From Rhizobium albus (GTDB lineage Bacteria > Pseudomonadota > Alphaproteobacteria > Rhizobiales > Rhizobiaceae): a stretch of DNA of 64,000 nt. This document shows positions 35,416-44,814 of the stretch, one piece after another; position 1 is the stretch's first letter; every line of letters starts with the position of its first letter. The position numbers and the translations under genes are program-made. The notes beneath the pieces were generated by a model. That model was not told where the DNA came from and did no database searches. It saw nothing but the letters and a program-made list of their open reading frames with translations. The stretch spans positions 1 through 64,000 of the forward strand of contig BSNO01000001.1 in NCBI GenBank assembly GCA_030160035.1, in the 5' to 3' direction.

Positions 35416-37434
35416 ATGCTTGAGACATTTCTCAGTTCCTTCGCCACCTTGCTGACTGTCCAGCACCTCATGTTCATGACGATCGGGGTCGTGCTCGGGC
35501 TCGTGGTCGGTATTCTGCCTGCGCTCGGCGGCATCGCCGGCATGTCGCTGCTGCTTCCTTTCATCTACGGCATGGACCCGACTTCGGCCGTGGCGATGAT
35601 GATCGGCCTCTTGGCGATCCTGCCGACATCGGACACGTTCTCGTCGATCCTGATGGGCATTCCGGGCTCGTCCGCTTCGCAGGCCACCGTGCTCGACGGT
35701 TTCCCGCTCGCCAAGAAAGGCGAGGCGGCACGCGCTCTGTCGGCGGCCTTTTCGGCATCGATGGTGGGCGGTATGTTCGGCGCGATCGCGTTGACCGGCG
35801 TCGTTCTCATCGCGCGACCGCTGATCCTGTCATTCAGCTCGGCCGAGCTTTTCATGCTCGCGATCTTCGGCCTGTCGATGGTCGGGGTGCTGTCCGGCTC
35901 GAACCTCGGAAAGGGGCTTGCCGCTTGTGCGCTGGGCCTCATTCTTGGAACCATCGGAACGGCGCCAGCCGCGGGTGGCGAGCGCATGTCGTTCGATTCG
36001 CTCTATCTGATCAGCGGCCTCGAACTGGTCATCGTTGGCCTGGGCATCTTTGCCCTTCCCGAGATCGTCGACCTTCTGCGGTCCAACCAGAGTATTTCGT
36101 CGACCGGAAAGCTCGGCTCGGGCTGGTTCCAGGGTGTTCGCGATACGTGGAACAGCCGCTGGCTTGCGTTGCGCTGTTCCGGCCTCGGTGCGCTGATCGG
36201 GATGATCCCGGGTCTCGGCGGCAGCGTCGTCGACTGGCTGGCCTATGGTCATGCCGTGCAGACGACCAAGGGCAAGACGGAATTCGGGCAGGGCGACATT
36301 CGCGGCGTGATCGCACCGGAATCGGCCAACAATGCCTGTGCCGGTGGTGCCCTGATCCCGACACTGCTCTTCGGCATTCCGGGCTCCGGCTCGATGGCGA
36401 TCTTCCTCGCCGCCATGATCCTGATCGGTCTGCAGCCGGGACCGGCCATGGCCGACCCAGCGCGCGATCTGGATCTGACCTACACGATCATCTGGACGCT
36501 CGCGATCGCGAACGTTGTGGGCACGGCGCTTTGCATCATCCTGTCACCGTGGGTCGCTAAGCTGACGACGATCAAATACACGATTTTCGCGCCCTTCATG
36601 ATCGTCGTCATTTCCTTCGGTGCATTCCAGGCCACGCGGTCCTTCAATGACATGCTGGCGCTTTTGGCGATCGGCCTCATCGGGATTTTCCTGAAGCGCT
36701 TCGGCTGGCCGCGCCCGGCCTTCCTCATCGGCTTCGTGCTCGCCACCCAGGTGGAAACCTATTTCTACCAGGCGGTGCAGTTCTACGGCTACGGTTTCCC
36801 GCTGCGGCCGCTGGCGCTGGCCATCGGCGTGCTGACCGTGCTTTCCGTCTGGTTCGGCACGCGCAAGCGTCCCGGCGATGTTGCCGCCGCGAGTGTAAGC
36901 TCCGAAGGCGATGCCGAGCAGGCCCAGGCCAAGAACCTCATGCCGCAGATCGTCTTCACGGTGATCGTCGGCGGGCTCTTCGTCTATGCCTTCTTCGACT
37001 CCTGGGAACTGGCCTCGTTCCTCGACAAGGTGTTCCCGATGTCGGTCGCAGTCGTCGGCCTGATCGCCTGCCTTGTGGTCGGCCTGCCGCAGCTGCGTGC
37101 GCAAAAAAAGATCAGCGGCGGTGGCGCCATCGCTGGCGGTTCGGCGAACTTCGACATGGACGCCAACATGACCGACGGCGGACCGTGGCGGTTCGTATTC
37201 TGGCTGGTCGGCTTCGTCGGCCTGATCGGTCTGCTTGGCTACTTCCTGGCGCTGATCGTATTCTTCATGACCTTCACCCGGGCCGTGGCGAAAACGAGCT
37301 GGCTGACATCCGCCGTGCTGACGGCCGGAGCCGCTGCAATGATCATGGTCCTGACCTGGGCGCTGAACATGCAAATGCCTTACGGCCTGCTGCAGGAGTA
37401 TTTCTACGACAGCCTGGTCTGGCCGTTCCGCTAG
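35416..37434 (+). CDS. TTT permease, TctA fused to TctB-like domain
   Basis: Large membrane subunit of the TTT importer. Residues 1-505 are TctA, with the GILPALGGIAGMSLLLPFIYG and MIPGLGGSVVDWLAYGHA elements that form the substrate path and the ESANNACAGGALIPTLLFGIPGSG stretch. Residues about 515-672 hold four more helices after a Glu/Ala-rich linker and look like the small TctB subunit (IVFTVIVGGLFVYAFF, SAVLTAGAAAMIMVLTW). No separate tctB gene exists nearby, which supports the fusion. The ATG at 35416 is chosen because the first helix follows; an in-frame start at 35326 has no ribosome site. Confidence 0.88.
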   Translation: MLETFLSSFATLLTVQHLMFMTIGVVLGLVVGILPALGGIAGMSLLLPFIYGMDPTSAVAMMIGLLAILPTSDTFSSILMGIPGSSASQATVLDGFPLAKKGEAARALSAAFSASMVGGMFGAIALTGVVLIARPLILSFSSAELFMLAIFGLSMVGVLSGSNLGKGLAACALGLILGTIGTAPAAGGERMSFDSLYLISGLELVIVGLGIFALPEIVDLLRSNQSISSTGKLGSGWFQGVRDTWNSRWLALRCSGLGALIGMIPGLGGSVVDWLAYGHAVQTTKGKTEFGQGDIRGVIAPESANNACAGGALIPTLLFGIPGSGSMAIFLAAMILIGLQPGPAMADPARDLDLTYTIIWTLAIANVVGTALCIILSPWVAKLTTIKYTIFAPFMIVVISFGAFQATRSFNDMLALLAIGLIGIFLKRFGWPRPAFLIGFVLATQVETYFYQAVQFYGYGFPLRPLALAIGVLTVLSVWFGTRKRPGDVAAASVSSEGDAEQAQAKNLMPQIVFTVIVGGLFVYAFFDSWELASFLDKVFPMSVAVVGLIACLVVGLPQLRAQKKISGGGAIAGGSANFDMDANMTDGGPWRFVFWLVGFVGLIGLLGYFLALIVFFMTFTRAVAKTSWLTSAVLTAGAAAMIMVLTWALNMQMPYGLLQEYFYDSLVWPFR

Positions 37435-37446
37435 GCACACGAACAG

Positions 37447-37476
37447 CCGCTCCGGAAACGTTTCCGGGGCGGTTTT
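37447..37476 (+). terminator. Terminator after the TTT operon
   Basis: CCGCTCCGGAAAC (37447-37459) pairs with GTTTCCGGGGCGG (37460-37472), one mismatch, then TTTT. It lies 13 bp behind the permease stop. Confidence 0.7.
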
Positions 37477-37493
37477 CCATATCCCAAATTTCA

Positions 37494-37509
37494 GTATACA
37501 ATCGCATGC
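37494..37509. promoter_or_regulatory. Tandem GTATAC-type operator, prpF-like promoter
   Basis: GTATAC-AATC-GCATGC: two hexamers 10 bp apart, 34 bases before the ATG at 37543. It has the same layout as the four other pairs in the island. Confidence 0.55.
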
Positions 37510-37542
37510 GAAGCATCCGCATCCTCCAAAAGGTCCAGCTCA

Positions 37543-38670
37543 ATGACGAAGCAAGTCGCAATTCCCTGCATCCTGATGCGCGGTGGCACATCGAAAGGCC
37601 CGTATTTCAAGGCGTCCGATCTGCCTGCGGACATCGCCACGCGTGATCGCGTTCTTCTGGCGGCGATGGGGTCTCCCGATGCTCGTCAGATCGACGGCAT
37701 CGGCGGTGCCGACACGTTGACCAGCAAGGTCGCGATCGTCGGCCCGTCCATGCGGGAAGGGGTCGATGTGGACTATCTGTTCGCCCAGGTTTCCGTCGAC
37801 AAGGCGATCGTCGACACCAGCCCGTCCTGTGGCAACATGCTGTCGGGCGTCGGGCCCTTCGCCATCGAGAGCGGCATGGTACCCGTGGCCGGCGAAACGA
37901 CCAGCGTCGTGATCTTCGACGAGAATACGCAAAGCCGCATCGAGTCGATCGTGCAGACCGGCGATGGCGCAGTGGTCTATGATGGCAGCGCGGCGATCAG
38001 CGGAGCGCCCGGCACATCCGCGCCCGTCCGCCTCAATTTCATGGACATCGTGGGCTCCAAGACCGGCGCGCTGCTGCCGACCGGCAAGCTGACGGAAGAG
38101 ATCGACGGCGTCACCGTCACGCTCATCGACGTTGCCGTGCCGATGATGCTGTTCCGCGCTGCCGATCTCGGCAAGACGGGCTACGAGACGAAAAAGGAAC
38201 TCGATGCGGATAAGGAGTTCTTTGCCCGCATGGAGGCCATGCGCCGCGAAGCCGGCCGCCGCATGGGGCTCGGCGATGTCGCCGACAAGGTGGTCCCGAA
38301 AGCGGCCATGCTGGCCAAGCCAAAGGATGGCGGCACCATCGCGGCCCGCTATTTCGTTCCGCACAACACGCACGCAGCCTTTGCGGTCACTGGCGGTCTC
38401 TGCGTGTCGTCCTGCGCGGTCCTTGAAGGGTCCGTTTCCGACGGCCTTGCCGTTCGCCCGGAAGGCCATGACCGGCTGATCGTCATCGAGCATCCTTCGG
38501 GTGTTTTGGAGGTGACGCTGGAAACTCGCGACACGGACAACGGCATCGACATCGTCAAGGGCGGCCTATTGCGCACCGCGCGAAAGCTGATGGCAGGCGA
38601 AGTCTACGTCCAGGCGGCGGTGCTGCAGTCAGAGGCCGGCAGCGACACAGAGCTTAAAGGCGCTGCCTGA
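37543..38670 (+). CDS. PrpF/4-oxalomesaconate tautomerase family isomerase (copy 1)
   Basis: Cofactor-free isomerase of 375 residues with the diaminopimelate-epimerase-like double fold. Characteristic elements are CILMRGGTSKGPYFKASDLP, DGIGGADTLTSKVAIV, SCGNMLSGVGPFAIE (with the active-site Cys) and HNTHAAFAVTGGLCVSSC. Family members move double bonds in unsaturated tricarboxylates (2-methylaconitate, oxalomesaconate, aconitate). A partner paralogue lies at 42260. The exact substrate is open; the gene order with a TcuA-like flavoprotein suggests an aconitate-type compound. Confidence 0.9.
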   Translation: MTKQVAIPCILMRGGTSKGPYFKASDLPADIATRDRVLLAAMGSPDARQIDGIGGADTLTSKVAIVGPSMREGVDVDYLFAQVSVDKAIVDTSPSCGNMLSGVGPFAIESGMVPVAGETTSVVIFDENTQSRIESIVQTGDGAVVYDGSAAISGAPGTSAPVRLNFMDIVGSKTGALLPTGKLTEEIDGVTVTLIDVAVPMMLFRAADLGKTGYETKKELDADKEFFARMEAMRREAGRRMGLGDVADKVVPKAAMLAKPKDGGTIAARYFVPHNTHAAFAVTGGLCVSSCAVLEGSVSDGLAVRPEGHDRLIVIEHPSGVLEVTLETRDTDNGIDIVKGGLLRTARKLMAGEVYVQAAVLQSEAGSDTELKGAA

Positions 38671-38678
38671 CACTCAAC

Positions 38679-38715
38679 GGCTGGCTGCTCGCTCCGGGCG
38701 AGCGGACAGCCTTTT
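38679..38715 (+). terminator. Terminator-like hairpin after prpF-like gene
   Basis: GGCTG...GCTCGC pairs with GCGAGC...CAGCC with a small bulge; the loop is TCCGG-like and TTTT follows. It is weaker than the terminator at 37447, and the downstream gene 73 bp on may still be reached by readthrough. Confidence 0.5.
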
Positions 38716-38787
38716 CCCATTCGACGATCAGTGCCGTGCCAGGTCGCGGAAAGCCTCCGTTCGGCCGGCACGTCCCCAGGAGATAGC

Positions 38788-39843
38788 ATGAAGATTCTCG
38801 TTCTGCCGGGCGATGGCATCGGCCCGGAAATCGTGCGCGCGAGCACGGATGTTCTCGATGCAGCCGACCGCAAGTTCGGTCTCGACCTCGATTATACCCA
38901 TCGCGAGATGGGCTTCGCGACCTACGAAACGCAGGGCACCACCTTGCCCGACGACATCCTGCCGCTGGCGCAGACGATGGACGGCGTGCTGCTCGGCCCG
39001 ATTTCGCACCTGGACTACCCGCCGCGCGACAAGGGTGGCGTCAACGTCTCGGCCGCGTTTCGCGTTAAGCTCGATCTCTTTGCCAATATCCGCCCGGCAC
39101 GTACACGCCACGGTGTGAAGCACCGTGGTACCGACATGGATCTCGTGATCATGCGGGAATCGACCGAAGGCATGTATCCGGATCGAAACATGGTGGCCGG
39201 CACCGGCGAGTTCATGCCGACCGAAGACGTCGCCATTTCCATGCGCAAGGTGACATCGAAGGCGATCGAGCGCATCGCGCGCGCATCCTTCGAGCTCGCG
39301 ATGAAGCGACGCAAGAAGGTGACGGCCGTGCACAAGGCAAACGCCTTCGTTCTGACCGACGGGCTCTTCCTCAAGGAAGTCCGCAAGGTTGCCGCCGAGT
39401 TTCCGGAAGTCGAACTGGAAGAAGTGCTGATCGACGCCATGGCGGCGCTGCTCGTGCGCGACGCGTCGGTCTATGACGTCATCTGCTCGACCAATTTCTA
39501 CAGCGACATCCTGTCGGATCTTGCATCCGAACTCTCCGGCAGCCTCGGCCTCGCGGGCTCGGTCAACGCCAATGACGATCTGTGCGCGGCGCAGGCGCAA
39601 CACGGTTCCGCCCCCAGTATCGCCGGGCAGGACAAGGCCAACCCCACATCCATGATCCTCTCGGCCGCGATGCTGCTGCGCTGGTACGGCGAGCGGAAGG
39701 GCGGCGAGCGTTTTGTCGCTGCTGCCGATCGCATCGAAGCCGTGATCGACGATGTGCTGTGCGATCCTTCGCGCTGCACCGGCGATCTCGGGGGCCCTTT
39801 GGGAACGCGGGCTTTCACGCAGCTGTTGGTCGACGCGATCTGA
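38788..39843 (+). CDS. Isocitrate/isopropylmalate dehydrogenase family enzyme
   Basis: NAD-dependent beta-decarboxylating dehydrogenase of 351 residues. The family core is clear: LPGDGIGPEIV at the N-terminus, RESTEGMYPDR, KVTAVHKANAF (catalytic Lys) and DVICSTNFYSDILSDLASEL (metal-binding Asp residues). It departs from LeuB in the RPARTRHGVKHRGTDMD loop that sets substrate choice, so a tartrate-, homoisocitrate- or other hydroxy-acid role is possible. The ATG at 38788 follows AGGAG by six bases. It is not near leu genes, so biosynthetic use is unlikely. Confidence 0.88.
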   Translation: MKILVLPGDGIGPEIVRASTDVLDAADRKFGLDLDYTHREMGFATYETQGTTLPDDILPLAQTMDGVLLGPISHLDYPPRDKGGVNVSAAFRVKLDLFANIRPARTRHGVKHRGTDMDLVIMRESTEGMYPDRNMVAGTGEFMPTEDVAISMRKVTSKAIERIARASFELAMKRRKKVTAVHKANAFVLTDGLFLKEVRKVAAEFPEVELEEVLIDAMAALLVRDASVYDVICSTNFYSDILSDLASELSGSLGLAGSVNANDDLCAAQAQHGSAPSIAGQDKANPTSMILSAAMLLRWYGERKGGERFVAAADRIEAVIDDVLCDPSRCTGDLGGPLGTRAFTQLLVDAI

Positions 39844-39898
39844 TCCGACTGACGCAAACAGTGCACCGGACGGCAGCATCCGTCCGGTTGCAAATTCA

Positions 39899-39914
39899 GA
39901 ATACAAATGTATAC
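39899..39914. promoter_or_regulatory. Tandem GTATAC-type operator, flavoprotein promoter
   Basis: GAATAC-AAAT-GTATAC: two hexamers 10 bp apart, 48 bases before the ATG at 39962. The sequence ATACAAA occurs twice at the same 10-bp period. Confidence 0.6.
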
Positions 39915-39961
39915 AAAGGCTGAAGGCGACCATCGGGTCCAATTGAAGCTAGGAGAACATC

Positions 39962-41479
39962 ATGTCCGAAGTCTGGGATGTCGTCGTCATCGGTTCAGGC
40001 AGCGCCGCGCTTTGCGCTGCCATTGCAGCCAAGGAAAAGGGCTCTCGCGTCCTGATCATCGAAAAGGCGACCGAGGATCTCGCCGGTGGCAATTCCAAAT
40101 ACACGGCGGGCGCGATGCGTTTCGTCTACAACGGCAATGACGATCTGATCCCGCTTCTGCAGAACCCGGACGATCCGCGCATCCCGAACACCGAATTCGG
40201 CGAGTACACGGCGGAGAAATTCGGCGCGGATCTTCTGGGCTTCAATGGCGGCCGCCCGCTCTCGGTCGAGCAGCGCGACCTGATCGGCAAAAGCTACGAG
40301 ACGATGCGCTGGCTCGCGGACAACAACGTCAAGTTCGAGCCGATCTATTCGCGCCAGACCTTCGAGAAAGACGGCAAGTACATCTTCTGGGGCGGGCTGA
40401 CGCTTGCCGCCGAGCATGAAGGCGTCGGTCTCGTCGAGGCTGAAATGCGTGCCTTCAAGGCAATGGGCGGTGAAATCCGCTATGATTGCGCAGCGGTCGA
40501 TCTGATCGTGAAGGACGGTCGCGTTTGCGGCGTGAACACCCGCAGCGCTTCCGGCGAGACCGCCGATATCGAGGCGCGGGCCGTGGTGCTCGGCTGCGGC
40601 GGTTTTGAATCCAACGCAAAGCTGCGTGAGAAATACATCGGCGCGGATTGGGCCAAGGCCAAGGTTCGCGGCACGCCGCACAATGAAGGCATCGGCCTGG
40701 AAATGGCGTTCAAGCTCGGTGCACAGGCCTATGGTCTCTATGACGGTTGCCACGCGACGCCGATGGATCTCCACATGCCGGAATACGGCAACCTCGATAT
40801 CCCGCACGAGCAGCGCAAGAACTATCGCAAGATCTGCTACTTCCTCGGCGTGATGGTGAACGCGAAAGGTGACCGCTTCGTCGACGAGGGCAAGGATTTC
40901 CGCAACTATACCTACGCCCAGTTCGGCCGCGCCGTACTGGAGCAGCCGGGCCATTTCGCCTGGCAGATCTTCGACAGCAAGGTCGATCACCTGCTTTACG
41001 AGGAGTACCGGTTCTCCGACGCCCATTATGTCGAGGCAGACACGCTGGATGCGCTGATCGAGAAGCTCGACGGCATCGACGACAAGGATGCCGTGCGCAA
41101 GACGCTCGCCGACTACAACGCGGCGGTCAACGCAGACGTGGCCTTCGATCCGACCATCAAGGACGGCAAGAATACCAAGGGTCTGTCGCTGCCGAAGTCC
41201 AACTGGGCGCAAACGATCGACACGGGCCCGTTCAAGGCCTATCCGGTCACCGGCGGTATCACCTTCACCTATGGCGGCTTGAAGGTGAGCGACCAAGGGG
41301 GCGTCGTCCATGAAAATGGCAGGGACATTCCGGGCCTTTATGCCTGCGGTGAAATGGTCGGCGGCGTCTTCTACGAAGGCTATCCGGGCGGTTCGGGCCT
41401 CACTTCCGGCGCCGTTTTCGGACGGCGTGCAGGCTATGGGGCCGCGCAGTTCGCGACGCAGACAGTCGCGGCGGCCTAA
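39962..41479 (+). CDS. FAD-dependent dehydrogenase, TcuA/fumarate reductase-like
   Basis: Flavoprotein of 505 residues in the FAD-binding-2 family. FAD motifs are VVVIGSGSAALCAAIAAKEKG at the N-terminus and YACGEMVGGVFYEGYPGGSG at the end, with the capping domain between. Best resemblance is to tricarballylate dehydrogenase (TcuA), which makes cis-aconitate, and to fumarate-reductase flavoproteins. No signal peptide is present, so electrons probably reach a cytoplasmic or membrane partner not encoded here (TcuB is absent). It leads a unit with the TSUP transporter, second PrpF and CoA-transferase genes. Confidence 0.88.
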   Translation: MSEVWDVVVIGSGSAALCAAIAAKEKGSRVLIIEKATEDLAGGNSKYTAGAMRFVYNGNDDLIPLLQNPDDPRIPNTEFGEYTAEKFGADLLGFNGGRPLSVEQRDLIGKSYETMRWLADNNVKFEPIYSRQTFEKDGKYIFWGGLTLAAEHEGVGLVEAEMRAFKAMGGEIRYDCAAVDLIVKDGRVCGVNTRSASGETADIEARAVVLGCGGFESNAKLREKYIGADWAKAKVRGTPHNEGIGLEMAFKLGAQAYGLYDGCHATPMDLHMPEYGNLDIPHEQRKNYRKICYFLGVMVNAKGDRFVDEGKDFRNYTYAQFGRAVLEQPGHFAWQIFDSKVDHLLYEEYRFSDAHYVEADTLDALIEKLDGIDDKDAVRKTLADYNAAVNADVAFDPTIKDGKNTKGLSLPKSNWAQTIDTGPFKAYPVTGGITFTYGGLKVSDQGGVVHENGRDIPGLYACGEMVGGVFYEGYPGGSGLTSGAVFGRRAGYGAAQFATQTVAAA

Positions 41480-41494
41480 TAAGGTCGCGCCGGC

Positions 41495-42235
41495 GTGAGC
41501 GCGTTCGTCGCTGTCGGAATGGTGGTCGCGGTGTTTCTCACCGCGCTGCTTTCCGGCATCTTCGGTATGGCAGGAGGGCTGATCCTTCTCTGGATCCTGT
41601 TCTTTCTTCTGCCTGTCGGCACGGCGATCGCGGTTCACGGCGTCATCCAGCTCGTGGCGAACGGGTCGCGCGCCTGGTTTTCGCGCAGCTGGATCGACTG
41701 GAGGATCGTCGGCACGGTCTCCATCGGGCTCCTGATCGCAGCGACGCTGTTCCTGCTTGTCAGCTATACGCCGGAGTTGGCTATCGTCTCGATCGTCATC
41801 GGGTTGTTGCCGATCCTCGTCTGGGTGCCGAACTCCTGGTTCGCGCTCGATGCTTCCAAGCGGCATCATGCACTTGCCTGCGGGCTGATTGCAGGCGGGC
41901 TTTCGATCGGGGTCGGCGTTTCCGGGCCGACGATCGACATCTTCTTCATTCGCACGATGATGGATCGGCGCGTGATCATCGCCACCAAATCGGCGATCCA
42001 GGTGATCTCGCATGGCCTGAAGGTGGCATTCTATGCCAGCACCACATTCGTGCTGTCGGGCTCGGAGTGGCTGGCCATCGCCATCGCCGCGCCAATCGCC
42101 ATTCTCGGCACCAAGGCCGGCAATGGCATTCTGCAGCGGCTGACCGACGCGAACTTCCGGTCCTGGACACGCTGGATCGTCACCGCGATCGGCGTCTTCT
42201 ACTTCGTTCGCGGAGTGCATCTGCTGGCCTCATGA
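41495..42235 (+). CDS. TSUP (TauE/SafE) family membrane transporter
   Basis: Membrane protein of 246 residues with about seven helices and the family repeat (LLSGIFGMAGGLILLWIL and LIAGGLSIGVGVSGPTIDIFF). TSUP proteins export or import organic and sulfur-containing anions. The start is GTG at 41495, 15 bases after the flavoprotein stop, with no clear ribosome site. Its place in the operon suggests movement of a pathway acid. Confidence 0.85.
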   Translation: MSAFVAVGMVVAVFLTALLSGIFGMAGGLILLWILFFLLPVGTAIAVHGVIQLVANGSRAWFSRSWIDWRIVGTVSIGLLIAATLFLLVSYTPELAIVSIVIGLLPILVWVPNSWFALDASKRHHALACGLIAGGLSIGVGVSGPTIDIFFIRTMMDRRVIIATKSAIQVISHGLKVAFYASTTFVLSGSEWLAIAIAAPIAILGTKAGNGILQRLTDANFRSWTRWIVTAIGVFYFVRGVHLLAS

Positions 42236-42259
42236 CGGCCATGACAAGGGAGGGGATCC

Positions 42260-43405
42260 ATGTCTCAAACATTCGTTCGCGCCGCATTCTACCGGGGAGG
42301 CAGCAGCAAGGGCGTGTTCTTCCATCGGGCCGACGTGCCGGAAGACCGCACGGCGCTGGAAGAGATGCTGCTCTCCGTGCTCGGCAGCCCCGACCCGTAC
42401 AAGCGCCAGCTGAACGGCATGGGCGGCGGCGTGTCCTCGCTCTCCAAGGCGGCGATCATCGGGCCGCCCACCCATCCTGACGCCGACGTCGACTATCTCT
42501 TTGCGCAGATCGCAGTCGATCGTCCTGTCGTCGACTGGGGCGCCAATTGCGGAAATCTCTCCTCCGTGATCGGCCCTTTCGCAGTCGATGAAGGGCTGGT
42601 CTCGGTCGCCGACGGCGAGGCGCTGGTGCGCATCCACCAGGTCAACACCAAGAAGATCATCCACGCCCGCTTTCCAGTGCGGGACGGCCGCGCCGTCGTC
42701 GAGGGCGATTTCGCCATTGCGGGCGTTGCCGGGACGGGGGCGCGCATTGCGCTGGACTTTCTCGACCCGGGCGGCACGGTCACTTCGGGCCTGTTGCCGA
42801 GCGGCAATGTGGTCGATCATGTCGTGGTGGACGGTCGCTCCTATGCGGTGTCGCTGGTGGATGCGAGCAATCCGGTCGTCTTCGTCCGTGCTGCCGATTG
42901 CGGAATGACCGGCAGCGAACTGCCCGATGCCATCGAAGCCAATCGACCGCTCATGGCGCTGCTCGACGCGATCCGGCGCGAGGGCGGTTTGCTGATGGGG
43001 CTTGGCGCGGATGCCGCGTCGGTCGGGCTCGCTAACCCGAAGATCGCGATGGTCGGAACGCCATCTCCGTTTAAGACGCTCGACGGCCAGACGCTTGACG
43101 AGACCACGCACGACATCGCCGTGCGCATGATCTCGATGGAGCAGGCGCACCGCGCGGTTACGCTGACCGGCGCTATGTGCGTTGGCGTCGCCGCCCGCAT
43201 CGAAGGCACGCTCGCTGAGCAGGCGCTGCGTCCCGACCAACAGGGCGACGAGATCCGCGTCGGCAACCCGTCCGGGCTGGTCAGCGTCGGAGCGCGCGTC
43301 TTGAAGCGCGACGATGGTTGGCATGCCGAGAATGCCACGGTGTTTCGCACGGCGCGGCGCCTGATGCAGGGCGAGGTCGCGGTGCCGCAAGGAGTGGTGC
43401 GATGA
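42260..43405 (+). CDS. PrpF family isomerase (copy 2)
   Basis: Second PrpF-family protein, 381 residues, clearly distinct from copy 1 (e.g. AAFYRGGSSKGVFFHRADVP and NCGNLSSVIGPFAVDEGLV). The active-site Cys is present in ANCGNLSS, and the C-terminal half carries AVTLTGAMCVGVAARIEG. The ATG follows GGGAGGGG. The stop overlaps the next gene by four bases. Two paralogues in one island imply two successive or alternative isomerisations. Confidence 0.9.
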   Translation: MSQTFVRAAFYRGGSSKGVFFHRADVPEDRTALEEMLLSVLGSPDPYKRQLNGMGGGVSSLSKAAIIGPPTHPDADVDYLFAQIAVDRPVVDWGANCGNLSSVIGPFAVDEGLVSVADGEALVRIHQVNTKKIIHARFPVRDGRAVVEGDFAIAGVAGTGARIALDFLDPGGTVTSGLLPSGNVVDHVVVDGRSYAVSLVDASNPVVFVRAADCGMTGSELPDAIEANRPLMALLDAIRREGGLLMGLGADAASVGLANPKIAMVGTPSPFKTLDGQTLDETTHDIAVRMISMEQAHRAVTLTGAMCVGVAARIEGTLAEQALRPDQQGDEIRVGNPSGLVSVGARVLKRDDGWHAENATVFRTARRLMQGEVAVPQGVVR

Positions 43406-44814
43406 GCGGCGTGATCGATGGCGCCCATGCAATCCTCACAGACCTGCTCGCCCTGGCTGGACTTGAGGGTCTACCGCTCGATCGCCTGACGATCACGGAG
43501 CACGACAAGGTGCTCGCGACCGCATGGCCAATTGCGCCGATCGCGACGGCGACGCTCGCGGCCGTCGGTCTCGCGGCGTCGCACATCCATGAGATGCGTA
43601 CGGGCGAGAAGCTGTCGGTCGCGACCGACACGCGCTCGGCAGAAATTGCCATGGCGAGTTCCAGCTACCTGGAGGTTGGCGGAAAGAACGCCAAGTTCCG
43701 CGATCCGTTCACCGGGCTCTACGAGGCGGCGAATGGGGAGTGGGTGTTCCTGCACGGCAATTTTCCGCATCTGCGCCAAGGGCTGCTCGACCTGCTCGGT
43801 GTCGACAACAATCCGGACGCCATACGCGCAGCGGTGAGGCAATGGGATGCCGCCGAACTCGAGGCCGAAGCGATCAGCCGAAATCTCTGCGCAGCAAAGG
43901 TTCGTGAGCGCAGCGCGTGGGAAGCGACGCAGCAGGCAGCGGCGATCCGGGCGCTGTCGGTGCTGCAAGTTACACGGCAAGCGCCTGCAGGTCCGGCGGC
44001 ATGGCCGGCGGGGCGTGGAGATGCAGTACAGAAGCCGCTTTCGGGCCTGCGCATGATCGATCTGTCGCGCGTCATTGCCGGACCGATGGCGGGACGGACC
44101 TTCGCAGAACACGGGGGCACGGTGCTTCTCGTGTCCGGTCCGGGTCTGCCGTCGATCGAATCCCTCGTGATCGACACCGGTTTCGGCAAGTACGCATGTG
44201 AGATCGATCTCGCTACCCAGAGCGGTCGCGCCGAACTGGCGCATCTCGCCAAGGGTGCAGACGTGCTGCTCGATGCCTATCGGCCGGGCGCGATCGCGGG
44301 CCGGGGTCTGGATCGGGCGACGCTGCAGCAGGCCAACCCGGCACTCGTCCATGTTTCGCTGTCGGCTTTTTCCAATACCGGCCCGTGGAGCTTCCGGCGT
44401 GGCTATGACAGCCTCGTCCAGGCCACCCTGGGGATGACGCTGGAGGCGGGGGCCGATCGGCCGACCTTGTTGCCCTGCCAGCCGCTCGATTATTTGACGG
44501 GCTATCTGGCTGCCTTCGGCGCGATGGCGGCGCTCATCCGGCGCGCCGGTGAAGGAGGCAGCTTTGCCGTCGATCTTTCGCTGGCCACGACGGCGCAGTG
44601 GATGTGGGACTGGCGCGACCGGCTCGGCGACGATCGCACCGTGCCGGTCTCGAACCCGAGTCCAGCCGACATCGCGGATCTGATCGCAACGCATGACACC
44701 GCGTTCGGATCAGTGCGCGCGGTGCGCCCGCCGCTGAGGATCGGAGGTCGCCTGCCTGAGTTCCGGCGCACGCCCGTGCCGCTTGGCAGCGATCCTGCTA
44801 TCTGGCCGGCCTGA
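43402..44814 (+). CDS. CaiB/BaiF-type CoA-transferase family protein, rearranged
   Basis: Protein of 470 residues. The classic family-III N-terminus, normally near residue 5, only appears at about 213 (PLSGLRMIDLSRVIAGPMAGRT), and the catalytic-Asp motif is at D363 (PLDYLTGYLAAFGAMAAL). The first 210 residues resemble the second half of a CaiB domain (GKNAKFRDPFTGLYEAANGEWVFL). So the chain looks like two CaiB parts in unusual order, or a degenerate half plus an active half. It probably moves CoA between carboxylic acids of the pathway. It overlaps prpF copy 2 (ATGA) and converges on gntR with a 17-bp overlap. Confidence 0.82.
   Translation: MSGVIDGAHAILTDLLALAGLEGLPLDRLTITEHDKVLATAWPIAPIATATLAAVGLAASHIHEMRTGEKLSVATDTRSAEIAMASSSYLEVGGKNAKFRDPFTGLYEAANGEWVFLHGNFPHLRQGLLDLLGVDNNPDAIRAAVRQWDAAELEAEAISRNLCAAKVRERSAWEATQQAAAIRALSVLQVTRQAPAGPAAWPAGRGDAVQKPLSGLRMIDLSRVIAGPMAGRTFAEHGGTVLLVSGPGLPSIESLVIDTGFGKYACEIDLATQSGRAELAHLAKGADVLLDAYRPGAIAGRGLDRATLQQANPALVHVSLSAFSNTGPWSFRRGYDSLVQATLGMTLEAGADRPTLLPCQPLDYLTGYLAAFGAMAALIRRAGEGGSFAVDLSLATTAQWMWDWRDRLGDDRTVPVSNPSPADIADLIATHDTAFGSVRAVRPPLRIGGRLPEFRRTPVPLGSDPAIWPA

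Noticed and set aside
39995-42220. A 741-codon open frame antisense to the TcuA-like and TSUP genes
   Set aside because: It spans two clear genes and an intergenic gap, is His/Asp/Arg-rich without domains, and is typical of GC-rich antisense shadows.
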